64,000 nt of DNA from positions 1,674,001 to 1,738,000 of the forward strand of contig NZ_CP102286.1 of NCBI RefSeq assembly GCF_025151215.1, in the 5' to 3' direction. The position numbers and the translations under genes are program-made. Below are positions 43,693 to 54,390 of the stretch, in pieces. Position 1 is the stretch's first letter. Every line of letters begins with the position of its first letter. Below the pieces are notes generated by a model that was not told the DNA's origin, did not search any database, and saw nothing but the letters and a program-made list of their open reading frames with translations. This stretch comes from Parabacteroides merdae ATCC 43184 (GTDB lineage: Bacteria; Bacteroidota; Bacteroidia; Bacteroidales; Tannerellaceae).

Positions 43693-46129
43693 ATCGTTTC
43701 GGGATATCTACCGATGTTTCCTGTTCACCCAATAAGTGGCGGGAGAAATAGTCGACCATACGCCAGTAGAAATATTCGTCCATATCGCCAAAACCGTGGC
43801 GTTGCTGCGGAAGGAGCAACATGTCAAAACGCTTTCCGGCACGGATCAGGGCATCTGCCACACGTAGCGTATTGCCCGGATGGACATTGTTGTCGATGTC
43901 ACCATGTACGAGCATCAAATGACCTTTCAGCCGACTTGCGATCTCTTCGTTCGTCTTGATGTTGTAGACGAAAGTCGTATCACCCTTTTCGCTGACCACT
44001 TCCTTCACGCCATGATGCGTCTCGCTCCACCAACGGTTATAGATACGGTTATCATGGTTTCCGGCACACGAGACGGCTGCCTTGAAGAAGTCGGGATATT
44101 GCAGTATAGCAGCCGTAGACATGAAACCTCCACCCGAATGGCCGTGGATACCGACACGGTTGATGTCGATGAATGAATAGCGGTTGGCCAGTTGCTCGAT
44201 AGCCGCTTTCTGATCCGCCAACCCATAATCACGCAAGTTGCCATAGCCGAAGTTATGATACCATTTCGAACGGCTCGGATGTCCGCCCCGGTTTCCGACC
44301 GTGATCACGATAAAGCCGGCCTGTGCCAGACGATCCGTGCGCACACTCATACGGCTGAACGGATAAACGGTTGCTTCGACTTGCGGGCCCGGATATACAT
44401 AATCGATGATCGGATACAGGGCCGTCGAATCAAAATTAAACGGTTTATACATCACACCATAGAGGTCAGTCACGCCATCCGCAGCTTTCACCTTGAAAGG
44501 TTCGGGAAACTGGTAACCGGCAGCCAGCAACCCAGAGAAGTCGCTCTCTTCAAGCGTCATCAGCTTGCGGCCGTTACTATCCATCAAATCCGTACGCGGG
44601 ATAGTGTTCACACGCGAATAATTATTGACCACAAAGGCCGCATTGTCATCCATGCTGACTGTGTGGAAATAGTCGCCCGGAGTGACTTGCTGCAAACCAC
44701 TTCCATCGAGGCCCACACGATACAGGTGTTCGTAGTAGGGATTCTCATCTTTCTCTTTCCCGTTAGCCAGGAAGTAAACGACACGTTTGGCTTCGTCCAC
44801 TTTCACGATCTGGTCTACATGCCAGGGGCCGCGTGTGATGCGGTTCTTCAGGTTACCTTCTCCGTCATAGAGGTACAGGTGCGCCCAGCCGTCACGTTCG
44901 CTCCACTGGATCAACTCCTTGCCATCACCTACGGCTGCCAACGGGCGGACTTCCTGATAAGTATTCATACGTTCCTCGATAATCGGACAGATCGAATCCT
45001 GTCCGACCGTATACGAACAGATGTCGATACGGTGCAGGTCGCGGCTCGAACGAGTAACGAAGAAACGGTTATTGTCGCCCAGCCAGACACTCGCCACCTC
45101 TTTCCGATCACGGTCTTTCTGCCTCCACGGCTTACGTGCCAAGCGCAATGTCTGATCTTTGAATGCAGATGTGCGGATTTCCTTATAGCTGTTGTCGTTC
45201 ATGTCGAACAAGAACAGATGCTGGACAGGCGCTTCTTTCTCACCGGGCATCTGGTATTTATAGGTTTCCAGCGTCGGACGAGGCGAAGCCATAGAGTTGA
45301 TTACCCACAAGTCTTTCACGGCACGCTCGTCTTCAACCGTCACGGCAAAATAACGGGAATCGGGTGACCAGACAATCCCCCAAACACCTTTCCGCTTGCC
45401 GTTGCAAAGCGTGTCGGTGTTCAGCAAGCTATAGGGCTGGCCGAAACCAAAGTCTTTCACACCGAAAGTAGTGAGTTGTATATCCGTAACCGTACTATCC
45501 TTATCGTCTTTCTTCAACTTCTCGTAATCCTCGCGGGACATCCGATAGAGGTTCAGGTCTTTTGCATACACGACTGTTTTGCCGTCGGGCGAGAAAGAGG
45601 CCCAGTCGGGATATTCCGTTTCTTTCTTCTTTTCTTTGAGCCAAGTCAGCTTACGCGTGGGATAGTCGTAGGAGAAAAAGAATATCTCTTTCTTCGGACC
45701 TTTGTCTTTGTCGGTACTGTCTTTTTTAGCCTCTTGCGAAGAGGTGATCTGGAAAGTAAAAGTGCGACCGTCCTCTCCAGCTTCGAGCTTCTGGATGGGT
45801 AGTTGCTGGGCGGTGAACGGGTCTTTGACGATCTCGGTTATCTGTGCGGCAATATCGTCGAGGTCAAAAAGCGGACGTTTCGTCTTCGCCACTGGATCGA
45901 CGACATACCAGACTTTGCCGTTGCCGGTCTTATATTCATACCAGAAACTACTGCCCTTCCGGAACCAGTGCGGATCGACAGATGTGGAGAAAAGCATCGT
46001 GTTCAGCTTCTCCTTCGTGAAACGTTCGGCCTGGACGTATCCGGATAGCCGCTCCGCTTCCTGCCCTTTCGCTTCCGTGCCACAGAACATCCCGGCACAA
46101 AGCATCACTAATAGTAGTTGTTTTTTCAT
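43691..46129 (-). CDS. S9 family (DPP IV-like) exported prolyl peptidase
   Basis: The 812-residue protein has a signal peptide (to about GTEAK), an N-terminal DPP IV-type propeller (about 60-520; WASFSPDGKTVVYAKDLNLY, IVWSPDSRYFAV) and a C-terminal alpha/beta-hydrolase. The nucleophile Ser is in GIHGHSGGGFMSTAA, the Asp in LVHGDIDNNVHPGN and the His in LPQQRHGFG. It probably trims dipeptides (X-Pro type) in the periplasm. It is monocistronic and convergent with HU. Confidence 0.9.
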   Translation of the reverse strand: MKKQLLLVMLCAGMFCGTEAKGQEAERLSGYVQAERFTKEKLNTMLFSTSVDPHWFRKGSSFWYEYKTGNGKVWYVVDPVAKTKRPLFDLDDIAAQITEIVKDPFTAQQLPIQKLEAGEDGRTFTFQITSSQEAKKDSTDKDKGPKKEIFFFSYDYPTRKLTWLKEKKKETEYPDWASFSPDGKTVVYAKDLNLYRMSREDYEKLKKDDKDSTVTDIQLTTFGVKDFGFGQPYSLLNTDTLCNGKRKGVWGIVWSPDSRYFAVTVEDERAVKDLWVINSMASPRPTLETYKYQMPGEKEAPVQHLFLFDMNDNSYKEIRTSAFKDQTLRLARKPWRQKDRDRKEVASVWLGDNNRFFVTRSSRDLHRIDICSYTVGQDSICPIIEERMNTYQEVRPLAAVGDGKELIQWSERDGWAHLYLYDGEGNLKNRITRGPWHVDQIVKVDEAKRVVYFLANGKEKDENPYYEHLYRVGLDGSGLQQVTPGDYFHTVSMDDNAAFVVNNYSRVNTIPRTDLMDSNGRKLMTLEESDFSGLLAAGYQFPEPFKVKAADGVTDLYGVMYKPFNFDSTALYPIIDYVYPGPQVEATVYPFSRMSVRTDRLAQAGFIVITVGNRGGHPSRSKWYHNFGYGNLRDYGLADQKAAIEQLANRYSFIDINRVGIHGHSGGGFMSTAAILQYPDFFKAAVSCAGNHDNRIYNRWWSETHHGVKEVVSEKGDTTFVYNIKTNEEIASRLKGHLMLVHGDIDNNVHPGNTLRVADALIRAGKRFDMLLLPQQRHGFGDMDEYFYWRMVDYFSRHLLGEQETSVDIPKR

Positions 46130-46202
46130 TTGACGTTGTTTATATATAAGTTGTTATTGCAGATAAATCATCATTTAACTATGAATGATTACATAAATAA
46201 AA

Positions 46203-46238
46203 AGGCTGCATATAAAGTATTGACATTATATACAGCCT
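46203..46238 (-). terminator. Terminator of the V-ATPase operon
   Basis: A 13-bp stem with one mismatch (46203-46215 / 46226-46238, AGGCTG/CAGCCT) runs into TTTTTATTT on the minus strand, about 20 bp after the subunit K stop. Confidence 0.85.
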
Positions 46239-46258
46239 CTTTCGTTTGTTTATTTATA

Positions 46259-46729
<471 letters not shown>

Positions 46730-46787
46730 TTATTTTTTTGTTATTGTTTAATTTACTTTTAATAATAGATAAACATACCTCGTTTGC

Positions 46788-48608
46788 CTATGCTTTCTTA
46801 AAAGGCCGGTACTCTTTACCTCCTCCTTCAAATTCGGCATTTTTATAATATTCGACAAAGATAAGACGTAGAGGATGGACAAGCGAACTGATCGTACAAA
46901 GCCCGATGTTGATAGCATGGCCGACCAACAGGATCAGCAACATGCATACCGCACGCAGCACGATGTTCATGCCCTCCGTCATATCTACGGCCAACTGGTT
47001 GAATACACCCCCCAAAATCGCACCTGTCAAACCGATTGCAAACAACCGGATATACGACAAGGTGTCACCCAGCAATCCGGAAGCCATGTTGTAGGTATTC
47101 CAAAGCCCTGTACCGAAATTCAGGAAGATATTCTTTCCCGGCGAATTATACAGGTAAGCTACAACCAAGCCGATAACCGCAATACCGATAAAGACCGTCT
47201 TGACGGTTTCGGGCAATTGCAAATTCAGCATCGGCAGCCCGAATGCCAGTGCCAATGCCGTAATAACAAAAACCCAGGCAAAAGGAGCAATACTATATTT
47301 GACACCTTTTTGCGCTTTCATCTTAAAAGCGGCAACCGTCTTTCCGAAGATAATCTGAACCAGACCGATAACGATTGAGAAGGTCATCAAATTGTCACTG
47401 CTTACAAAGTAGTCTTTCACTTTCGATAATGCCGGAACATCGGCCAATGCGATCCCAAAGAAAGAACCCGTACACGTACCGACGATTATCGCCGCCAAGC
47501 CCAAATACTGGAACAAGGTAAGATAAGGTTTGAAGTCCGGATTGACTTTCCGCTTGAAGAACGAGCAAGCCAATAACACTAACAAACCATATCCTCCGTC
47601 TCCGAAGCACAGTCCGAAGAAGAGCATGAAGAAGGGAGCAAAAAGAGGTGTCGGGTCGAACTCGGTGTAATTCGGCAAGGAGAACATCTTGGTGATCGGT
47701 TCGTACAACCGATTGAACTTATTATTTTTCAACTTGATCGGAACACGATCCCCATCCTGTATATCCAACTCCTGGAAATAGTAACCTTCTTTTTCAAGGG
47801 CGACCTCCATAGCCGGAGCCTCTTCCGTCGGAACAAAACCTTCCAGCAACATCAACTTATCGCCGGCTTCGCGATCCGTCTGCACCAGCGTATTGGAAAG
47901 ATTGAATTCGTTTTGGATATTCTTTTCCAACTCTACCAATGTATTGTATTGCTCAGCTGCATACTCTTTCAACTGATTGTTCAATACCTTGATATTATCC
48001 AGCAATTGTTCCATCGCAAGATGAAGTTTTGCCAATCCCCGGTCGGGCATTTTCGGACGTTCAGCATCGATATCGATTGGCGTTCCCGTCTTGGTGACCG
48101 TCACGAAATAGGTAACCGACTGGAAATTATTGACAAGAAAAGCATTGTACTCTTCTCCCCATTTAGGTTCGTATTTGGAAGTCGGGCAACTAAAAAACGT
48201 CACGTCGAAGCCAGCCTTTTTCAACCGCCTGATATTTGCATAGCTGAACTCTCCCCAGATATCCATATAAGCGATATCCTTTTCCAGCGAAACTTTCGCT
48301 GCCTGTAACTGGGCCTGCTTTTCTTGCATTTCTTCCAGCTTGCCTACCAACTTCAATCCTTCGGCTTTTGTCAGTCCGCGTGCCGGAGCAACAGTCACCT
48401 CTTTCGTCTGGGAATTCAAGTTCTTGCAATAGCGGATCGCTGTACTTACCTGTTTCCGTTCGGCCAGCAAAGCCTGTAGTTCCGCATTATCCAGAACAGA
48501 ATTCGTTTCCTTCACATGCACAACACCCAATTCGCGGAGAGTCGTGAGGAATGCATCATATTCTCTATGATATACCATAAAGGCATACTTGCTCATCTTT
48601 ACTATCAT
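46788..48608 (-). CDS. ntpI: V-type ATPase subunit I (a-subunit homologue)
   Basis: The 606-residue protein has a coiled-coil, cytosolic N-terminal half (about 1-310) and a C-terminal half with seven or eight helices (FAPFFMLFFGLCFGDGGYGLL; SYIRLFAIGLTGAILGGVFN). The latter holds the essential arginine of the half-channels in SYIRLFAIGL. It carries ions to and from the K ring and is the main stator. Its start overlaps the subunit D stop by 4 nt. Confidence 0.93.
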   Translation of the reverse strand: MIVKMSKYAFMVYHREYDAFLTTLRELGVVHVKETNSVLDNAELQALLAERKQVSTAIRYCKNLNSQTKEVTVAPARGLTKAEGLKLVGKLEEMQEKQAQLQAAKVSLEKDIAYMDIWGEFSYANIRRLKKAGFDVTFFSCPTSKYEPKWGEEYNAFLVNNFQSVTYFVTVTKTGTPIDIDAERPKMPDRGLAKLHLAMEQLLDNIKVLNNQLKEYAAEQYNTLVELEKNIQNEFNLSNTLVQTDREAGDKLMLLEGFVPTEEAPAMEVALEKEGYYFQELDIQDGDRVPIKLKNNKFNRLYEPITKMFSLPNYTEFDPTPLFAPFFMLFFGLCFGDGGYGLLVLLACSFFKRKVNPDFKPYLTLFQYLGLAAIIVGTCTGSFFGIALADVPALSKVKDYFVSSDNLMTFSIVIGLVQIIFGKTVAAFKMKAQKGVKYSIAPFAWVFVITALALAFGLPMLNLQLPETVKTVFIGIAVIGLVVAYLYNSPGKNIFLNFGTGLWNTYNMASGLLGDTLSYIRLFAIGLTGAILGGVFNQLAVDMTEGMNIVLRAVCMLLILLVGHAINIGLCTISSLVHPLRLIFVEYYKNAEFEGGGKEYRPFKKA

Positions 48609-49228
48609 ACTTCAGCCTCCTCTTTTTCTTCTTTCGCTTTACGCTTTTCCTGATTAGCCCGCATGATCTTTTGTGATGACTTGGAGAGACTTTCCTCGTC
48701 TTCCATGAATCGTTTCACTTTGCGGATCGCATCTTTATAACCCGGAATCTGTACCTTCTCAAAAAGATTCACTTTCTGAGTGGTTTTCTTCCGCGCATGC
48801 TCCAACAACTCCAACTTCATACCCGAAAACTCAGCTTCGATGCCGGTACGCGCCAACTTCTTCAACAGTTCGATACCGTCGGTAAACCAAGCAGGGGCAT
48901 TGAACAGGCTGTAACGGCCGATCTCGAATTCGATCTCGTCCAACACAGGGACCACTACACCGGCTATCTTTTTGGTAGAAAGAGAAACATCCCGTACCGC
49001 AATCAGTTCGGGATTAAACTCGTTCCACAAAGCCATCATGTTTTCATAGCTCTGTATCTCCTGTTCAAGCTGAAGTTCCAATTTCGTCACTTCATCTTTG
49101 GTCCGCTTCACTTCGATACGCAGGGCGCTTTCCTTACTTTTGATCGTCGGCAGGGAACGCTCACGCATCTTCAGTTGCTTTTCCAATTGCTGAAGAGAGG
49201 TTTTATTATATTGAAACTTTATTGCCAT
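48605..49228 (-). CDS. ntpD: V-type ATPase subunit D (central stalk)
   Basis: The 207-residue protein is built of two long coiled-coil ends (YNKTSLQQLEKQLKMRERSL; RKVKRFMEDEESLSKSSQKI) around a short middle, the layout of the D/gamma-like rotor shaft. It couples A3B3 catalysis to the K ring. It lies 75 bp after subunit B with a palindromic repeat in the gap, and overlaps the start of subunit I. Confidence 0.9.
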   Translation of the reverse strand: MAIKFQYNKTSLQQLEKQLKMRERSLPTIKSKESALRIEVKRTKDEVTKLELQLEQEIQSYENMMALWNEFNPELIAVRDVSLSTKKIAGVVVPVLDEIEFEIGRYSLFNAPAWFTDGIELLKKLARTGIEAEFSGMKLELLEHARKKTTQKVNLFEKVQIPGYKDAIRKVKRFMEDEESLSKSSQKIMRANQEKRKAKEEKEEAEV

Positions 49229-49248
49229 TTTCTATACATTTATGATTT

Positions 49249-49296
49249 CTGATTCATAACTTATGAGTCGATGATAATTCATAAATTATGAATCAG
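49249..49296. repeat. 18-bp inverted repeat between ntpB and ntpD
   Basis: Arms 49249-49266 and 49279-49296 match at 17 of 18 positions (CTGATTCATAA core). It is an intergenic palindrome inside the operon, so not a strong terminator. Confidence 0.7.
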
Positions 49297-49303
49297 AATT
49301 CTT

Positions 49304-50623
49304 TTATTTCTTCCAGTATTTGTCGACCAACGCCTGTTTGATGTTCACTTCGGCAGGTTCGAAATACTCACCGAACAAGTCCCATGCCACATCGAGCATT
49401 TCGGTCGTATCGAGATTGACATCGATAGCCAATAGCTTTTCGGAATAATCCTTTGCAAAAGCCAACGTACGGTTATCGTAGTCCGTCAGGTCGAAACCGT
49501 TCTCCATCTTCGTCTTCGCATTGGCGGCATCGGCATACAGGCGAACGGCAGCATTCATCACCTGCGGATGATCCTCGCGTGTCTTCTTCCCGGTCACCAA
49601 TTGTTTCAGACGGGACAGACTTCGGAACGGGTCGACGATTACCTTGCCGACATCGCTATCCTTACGGAGGTACAACTGCCCTTCGGTGATGTAACCTGTA
49701 TTGTCAGGCACAGCATGCGTGATATCACCACCGGACAAAGTCGTCACGGCAATAATCGTGATCGAACCACCGGCAGGGAACTGAACTGCTTTTTCGTAAA
49801 TCTTAGCCAAATCGGAATACAAGGAACCCGGCATGGAGTCCTTCGACGGGATCTGGTCCATACGGTTGGACACGATAGCCAAAGCATCCGCGTAGTTGGT
49901 CATGTCGGTAAGCAACACCAACACTTTTTCGTTCTTCTGCACGGCAAAATATTCGGCCGCACATAAGGCCATATCGGGGATCAGGATACGTTCTACAGAG
50001 GGGTCTTCCGTCGTATTGATAAAGCTGACGATACGATCCAGCGCACCGGCATTGCTAAACGTATTCTTAAAGAACAAATAGTCGTCATTCGTCATCCCCA
50101 TACCGCCTAGGATAATCTTATCGGACTGGGCACGCAAGGCAACCATTGCCATTACCTGGTTGAACGGCTGGTCGGGGTCAGCAAAAAACGGGATCTTCTG
50201 TCCAGTTACCAACGTATTGTTCAAGTCGATACCGGCAATACCCGTAGCGATCAGTTCGGAAGGTTGCTGACGACGAACCGGATTCACAGACGGACCGCCG
50301 ATTTCAACATCTTTGCCTTCGGGAACAGGACCGCCATCGATCGGATCACCATACGCGTTGAAGAAACGGCCGGCCAACTGGTCCCCGACTTTCAACGAAG
50401 GCGCTTTTCCCATGAACACGACTTCGGCATTCGTACGGATACCTTCCGTACCGGAAAAGACCTGCAAGGTCACTTCATCGCCGATAATCTTTACCACCTG
50501 AGCCAGCTTGCCGTCGACAGAGGCCAACTCGTCATACCCTACTCCCGTCGCTTTCAGCGAACAGGTAGCTTTTGTAATCTGGGTAATCTTTGTATATATC
50601 TTTTGAAATGCTTTTGTTGCCAT
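49304..50623 (-). CDS. ntpB: V-type ATPase subunit B
   Basis: The 439-residue non-catalytic nucleotide-binding subunit lacks a P-loop (GIDLNNTLVTGQKIPFF in its place) and has LVLLTDMTNYADALAIVSNR with the SMPGSLYSDLAKIYE segment typical of B subunits. It forms the A3B3 hexamer with subunit A, 8 bp upstream. Confidence 0.95.
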   Translation of the reverse strand: MATKAFQKIYTKITQITKATCSLKATGVGYDELASVDGKLAQVVKIIGDEVTLQVFSGTEGIRTNAEVVFMGKAPSLKVGDQLAGRFFNAYGDPIDGGPVPEGKDVEIGGPSVNPVRRQQPSELIATGIAGIDLNNTLVTGQKIPFFADPDQPFNQVMAMVALRAQSDKIILGGMGMTNDDYLFFKNTFSNAGALDRIVSFINTTEDPSVERILIPDMALCAAEYFAVQKNEKVLVLLTDMTNYADALAIVSNRMDQIPSKDSMPGSLYSDLAKIYEKAVQFPAGGSITIIAVTTLSGGDITHAVPDNTGYITEGQLYLRKDSDVGKVIVDPFRSLSRLKQLVTGKKTREDHPQVMNAAVRLYADAANAKTKMENGFDLTDYDNRTLAFAKDYSEKLLAIDVNLDTTEMLDVAWDLFGEYFEPAEVNIKQALVDKYWKK

Positions 50624-50631
50624 ACACTCTA

Positions 50632-52389
50632 TTATTTATCTTCGCGCTCTGCAATCAGTGCGTCAAGTTGGTCGTTAAACTTCTTGAACTGTTCGCTCTC
50701 ATATTCGGAATAGTTCATCTGCTTAAAGATGTTGATCATCTTCTTAAAGTATTCCATTACTTCGAGGAAAGTGTTGAACTTGAACTCGGCATGACAAATC
50801 TTCACAACCTTGTTCAGCATAAACTCCTGACGCGCAAGAGGGGTTACCGCGTCGATCGCATCGAATGCATCCTGTTGCAGGATCACGAAGTCGATCAGTT
50901 CCGATTTCCAGAAAATCACGTGATATTCTACAGGTACGCCGTCGTCACCGAGGATATTGATCTGTTCGGAAATTTCCTTACCGCGCAACATACGAGTCTT
51001 GATCTCGTTCACCTTGTCGATCCAGGTCGGAGAGATATGACCCGCAATATATTCCTGGAATTCGGGATATTCCAGATACTTGGAATAACTGTCGATCGGA
51101 TTCACGGCCGGATAACGTTTACGGTCGGCACGCTCCTGTTCCAAAGCATAGAAACAACGGGCCACTTTCTTCGTATTTTCCGTCACAGGCTCTTTCAGGT
51201 TACCACCGGCAGGCGATACCGTACCGATGAAAGTTACGGAACCCGTTTCACCATTATTCAAATGTACATAGCCGGCACGTGCATAGAAGTTAGCCACGAT
51301 TGCAGACAAGTCCATCGGAAACGCGTCCGGTCCGGGAAGTTCTTCCAAGCGGTTGGACATCTCGCGCAAAGCCTGTGCCCAACGGGAAGTCGAGTCAGCC
51401 ATTAAAAGCACCTTCAATCCCATGCTCCTGTAATACTCGGCGATCGTCATAGCCGTATATACGGATGCTTCACGGGCAGCCACAGGCATGTTTGACGTAT
51501 TCGCGATAATGATGGTACGCTCCATCAACTTACGGCCCGTATGCGGGTCGATCAGTTCCGGGAACTCGGTAAAGATTTCCACTACCTCGTTCGCACGCTC
51601 GCCGCAGGCGGCAATGATTACGATATCTGCCTCAGCCTGTTTGGAGATAGCGTGCTGAAGCACGGTCTTTCCGGTTCCGAACGGTCCGGGGATAAATCCT
51701 GTACCACCTTCTACGATCGGATTTACCGTATCGATCGTACGGACACCCGTTTCGAGCAACTTATAAGGACGTGGTTTTTCTTTGTAACAGGTGATGGCAC
51801 GTTTTACCGGCCAGCGTTGTATCATCGTCACCTCCACATCTTTGCCGGTTTCGTCCGTCAAGACGGCTATCACCTCTCCTATTGTATATTGTCCTGCTTC
51901 TTTCAGGCTCTTGACCGTATATTCTCCTTTGAAGGTAAAAGGAACCATGATCTTGTGAGGCTGGAAATTTTCGTCCACTTCACCCAACCAGCCACCAGCA
52001 GTCACCTTGTCACCCACTTTGGCAAGAGGTTTGAAATCCCACAACTTATCATTGTCCAACGGGAACGTATATTCTCCACGCCTGAGGAAAACGCCTTCCA
52101 TCTTATCGAGGTCGTTCTGCAAACCATCGTAGTTGCGTGACAACATACCCGGTCCCAACGTTACCTCCAACATATGTCCTTCAAACTCGGCTTCGTCACC
52201 CACCCGCATACCGCGAGTGCTCTCAAATACCTGTACAAAAGCATTCTTGCCTATTACCTTAATAACTTCCGCCATCAGCTTCACGCCTCCTACGGAAATG
52301 TAACAGATCTCATTTTGGGAAACCGGTCCATCCACCTCTACGGTAACAAGGTTGGAGACGATCCCTTTTACAATTCCTTTCGTAGCCAT
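50632..52389 (-). CDS. ntpA: V-type ATPase catalytic subunit A
   Basis: The 585-residue protein has the Walker A loop GPFGTGKTVLQHAI and the catalytic glutamate region CGERANEVVEIF; LLMADSTSRWAQALREMSNR is Walker B. The inserted non-homologous region typical of A subunits is present around residues 115-190. It hydrolyses or makes ATP in the V1 head. It follows DUF2764 with an AATTAA-type repeat in the gap. Confidence 0.96.
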   Translation of the reverse strand: MATKGIVKGIVSNLVTVEVDGPVSQNEICYISVGGVKLMAEVIKVIGKNAFVQVFESTRGMRVGDEAEFEGHMLEVTLGPGMLSRNYDGLQNDLDKMEGVFLRRGEYTFPLDNDKLWDFKPLAKVGDKVTAGGWLGEVDENFQPHKIMVPFTFKGEYTVKSLKEAGQYTIGEVIAVLTDETGKDVEVTMIQRWPVKRAITCYKEKPRPYKLLETGVRTIDTVNPIVEGGTGFIPGPFGTGKTVLQHAISKQAEADIVIIAACGERANEVVEIFTEFPELIDPHTGRKLMERTIIIANTSNMPVAAREASVYTAMTIAEYYRSMGLKVLLMADSTSRWAQALREMSNRLEELPGPDAFPMDLSAIVANFYARAGYVHLNNGETGSVTFIGTVSPAGGNLKEPVTENTKKVARCFYALEQERADRKRYPAVNPIDSYSKYLEYPEFQEYIAGHISPTWIDKVNEIKTRMLRGKEISEQINILGDDGVPVEYHVIFWKSELIDFVILQQDAFDAIDAVTPLARQEFMLNKVVKICHAEFKFNTFLEVMEYFKKMINIFKQMNYSEYESEQFKKFNDQLDALIAEREDK

Positions 52390-52390
52390 A

Positions 52391-52530
52391 ACGTTTAATT
52401 AATTAAGAATTAAGAATTAAAAAATCAAGATTGTGCGTCGAACTCAATCCTTGAAAATTCCTTACTCCTTTATCCTTAACTCTTTTATTTTTTAATTTTT
52501 AATTCTTCATTTTTAATTTTCCAAATTCTT
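52391..52530. repeat. AATTAAGAATTAA-type repeat between ntpA and the DUF2764 gene
   Basis: AAGAATTAAGAATTAAAAAAT (about 52407-52427) faces an inverted, diverged copy around 52485-52520. The latter encodes the last residues of DUF2764 (KLKMKN). Confidence 0.6.
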
Positions 52531-53371
52531 CCAGGGCATGCTCGCTGCCTTTCTTCATCGCTCCGACGATCTCACGGAAAGTCTTTTCACCGGTCGCCTT
52601 ATCCAGCATCACCCAGCGTTCGATCATTTCCAACTTCAGCAGATAAGCAAATACACTCTCTATATCGAAAGGCTTAAAGAATGTATGTTCTTCGAGCCAT
52701 TCCCACTTCAAAAGGTCCACTTTCTTCTCGCGAACCATCAAATCCGTTTCCTCAGCAATACGCCAGAGATCAGGCAAATAATCCACCGTGTCTCCCAACC
52801 CGAAATCACGGGCATTGGATGTACGAAGCGCCTGGGCTACTTCATTATCTCCGACGATATACCCGGCTTTATCGAAACCATGTTTACGGCAGGTAATAGC
52901 GGTCAACATATTGTTGATATTCAAATTTAAGCAGAACCAATCGCTGACGAACTTATTCGCATTTTTCATGGCATACGCATAATAGAGGGCTGCCAGACGG
53001 TCTTCCCAGGGAATTTCCTGTTTGTTTTCTTTGCCTTGTGCTTCAAGATAAAGCTTGAAAAACTCTTTGAAATAAGGAGGTATCCGGTCATTCTTGGGTG
53101 GCTTTTCTTCTTCCTTCAACGCTTTGTAAAGAGCATCAAACTCATCATACGTTATACGTCCCCGTGGGTCCGGATCACGATCCGGTTGTTTGGCATGAGC
53201 AATCAGGTTCTTATTGTCGAATTTGAGAAAGAACAGATCGATCAACTTCTTATCGGCCTTCGTCAGTATACCGTCCAATTCCTGTCTGAATTGACTGATG
53301 GAATAGGTCAATTTACTATCATCGAGCGCAATATTGGGGAGTCCTGCGATTAAGCAATAATATTTACCCAT
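52499..53371 (-). CDS. DUF2764 protein of the V-ATPase operon
   Basis: The 290-residue, mostly helical soluble protein starts KYYCLIAGLPNIALDDSKL, as in DUF2764 proteins of Bacteroidetes V-ATPase operons. It lies between E and A, where NtpC is found in other bacteria, and has similar content (ARDFGLGDTVDYLPDLWRI; LLKWEWLEEHTFFKPFDIES). I infer that it replaces subunit C/d, the socket between shaft and ring. Its last residues come from an intergenic repeat. Confidence 0.8.
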   Translation of the reverse strand: MGKYYCLIAGLPNIALDDSKLTYSISQFRQELDGILTKADKKLIDLFFLKFDNKNLIAHAKQPDRDPDPRGRITYDEFDALYKALKEEEKPPKNDRIPPYFKEFFKLYLEAQGKENKQEIPWEDRLAALYYAYAMKNANKFVSDWFCLNLNINNMLTAITCRKHGFDKAGYIVGDNEVAQALRTSNARDFGLGDTVDYLPDLWRIAEETDLMVREKKVDLLKWEWLEEHTFFKPFDIESVFAYLLKLEMIERWVMLDKATGEKTFREIVGAMKKGSEHALEEFGKLKMKN

Positions 53372-53372
53372 A

Positions 53373-53963
53373 TCAGAACAGCATTTCTACCAATCCTGGA
53401 CGAAGGAATTCCTTGAAGAAAGCAACAAACTCGTCTTCTCCGAAACTTACTTTATACGAACCGTCAGCCGGGACGATTGTGAAAGAAGCATCATGGCCGC
53501 TCACTTTTTCAATCTTCACACCTCCGTCCAAGAGGCTTTTGGCATTGGCTTCAAAATATTTGGTGAGAGCATCGGCATCGGCCGTCCGGATCGTAATCGC
53601 CTCCTTCACAACCCATTCCTTTGCCATTTCTAAAATCACTTTCTGCATAAATGCAGTATCAGAAACGATCGCTTTCACATTGGAGGAAGTAATTTTTCCC
53701 GTAATGAGATTTACCACTTCGCTCTTCAGTGCTTCTACAGATTGGGTAGCAAACAGCTTCAACTCGGCTTCCGTATTCTTTTTCAACTCGGCGGCCTGCT
53801 TTTCAGCCTGTGCCACAATACGCTTTGCTTCTGCTTCTGCCTCAGTCAAAATAGCCTGTTTCTGAGCATTTGCATCGGCAATGATTCGCCCTGCTTCTTC
53901 GTTGCCTTTCTCTACACCTTCTTTGTAGATTTTGTCGGTCAGTTCCTGAATCTTTGTATCCAT
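53373..53963 (-). CDS. ntpE: V-type ATPase subunit E (peripheral stalk)
   Basis: The 196-residue protein has a long N-terminal coiled coil rich in Ala, Glu and Lys (about 20-75: AEAEAKRIVAQAEKQAAELK) and a globular C-terminal head (HDASFTIVPADGSYKVSFGE). It belongs to the stator. It is the first gene of the operon, with a TAACTTTG box upstream; DUF2764 starts one base after its stop. Confidence 0.88.
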   Translation of the reverse strand: MDTKIQELTDKIYKEGVEKGNEEAGRIIADANAQKQAILTEAEAEAKRIVAQAEKQAAELKKNTEAELKLFATQSVEALKSEVVNLITGKITSSNVKAIVSDTAFMQKVILEMAKEWVVKEAITIRTADADALTKYFEANAKSLLDGGVKIEKVSGHDASFTIVPADGSYKVSFGEDEFVAFFKEFLRPGLVEMLF

Positions 53964-54220
53964 TTCTATATATTTTTTTAAGTTGTTCCCACGTAAGTAT
54001 TAAACGCCTACAAAGTTATTCTTTTCTTTGAATTAGCATTCAGTCTATCCTAAAAATTTGCGATTATACAATTTTTCACACCACTGGTTAGTCGGGATGG
54101 TCGCCACCTGCTTGTGATAGATAACAGATAAAATACCCTTTTCGCAAAACTTTTCCAAGTTTGAATTAAAAAATATCAGAACCAGACCATATCTATCATA
54201 TTTATATATTTTGAAAAACT
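53964..54220. other. Gap upstream of the V-ATPase operon
   Basis: This stretch holds the operon promoter (54011-54018) and AT-rich sequence. I see no gene. Confidence 0.5.
54011..54018 (-). promoter_or_regulatory. -7 box of the V-ATPase operon
   Basis: The minus strand reads TAACTTTG, 47 bp before the ntpE start. No clear -33 TTTG. Confidence 0.55.
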
Positions 54221-54330
54221 ACTGTCATACTATCACTAATCGCCTTTTATCAATTGAATATCAATGGACAAAAGCAATGATAGTAGGTATGATGGATGCC
54301 TTTTCCATCTATCATACTGTCATTAACTGC
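54221..54330. repeat. CATACTATCAT / TATCATACTGTCAT repeat cluster
   Basis: Direct copies at about 54221-54244 and 54308-54331 and an inverted copy at about 54274-54300 share the words found in the arms of the 615-bp element at 13640-14254. They precede the second 23-bp palindrome array by about 60 bp. Confidence 0.6.
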
Positions 54331-54390
54331 CTGTCCGATATTTTTCTTCACATGACTTATTTTCAATAACATAATAAGATAAACCCATTG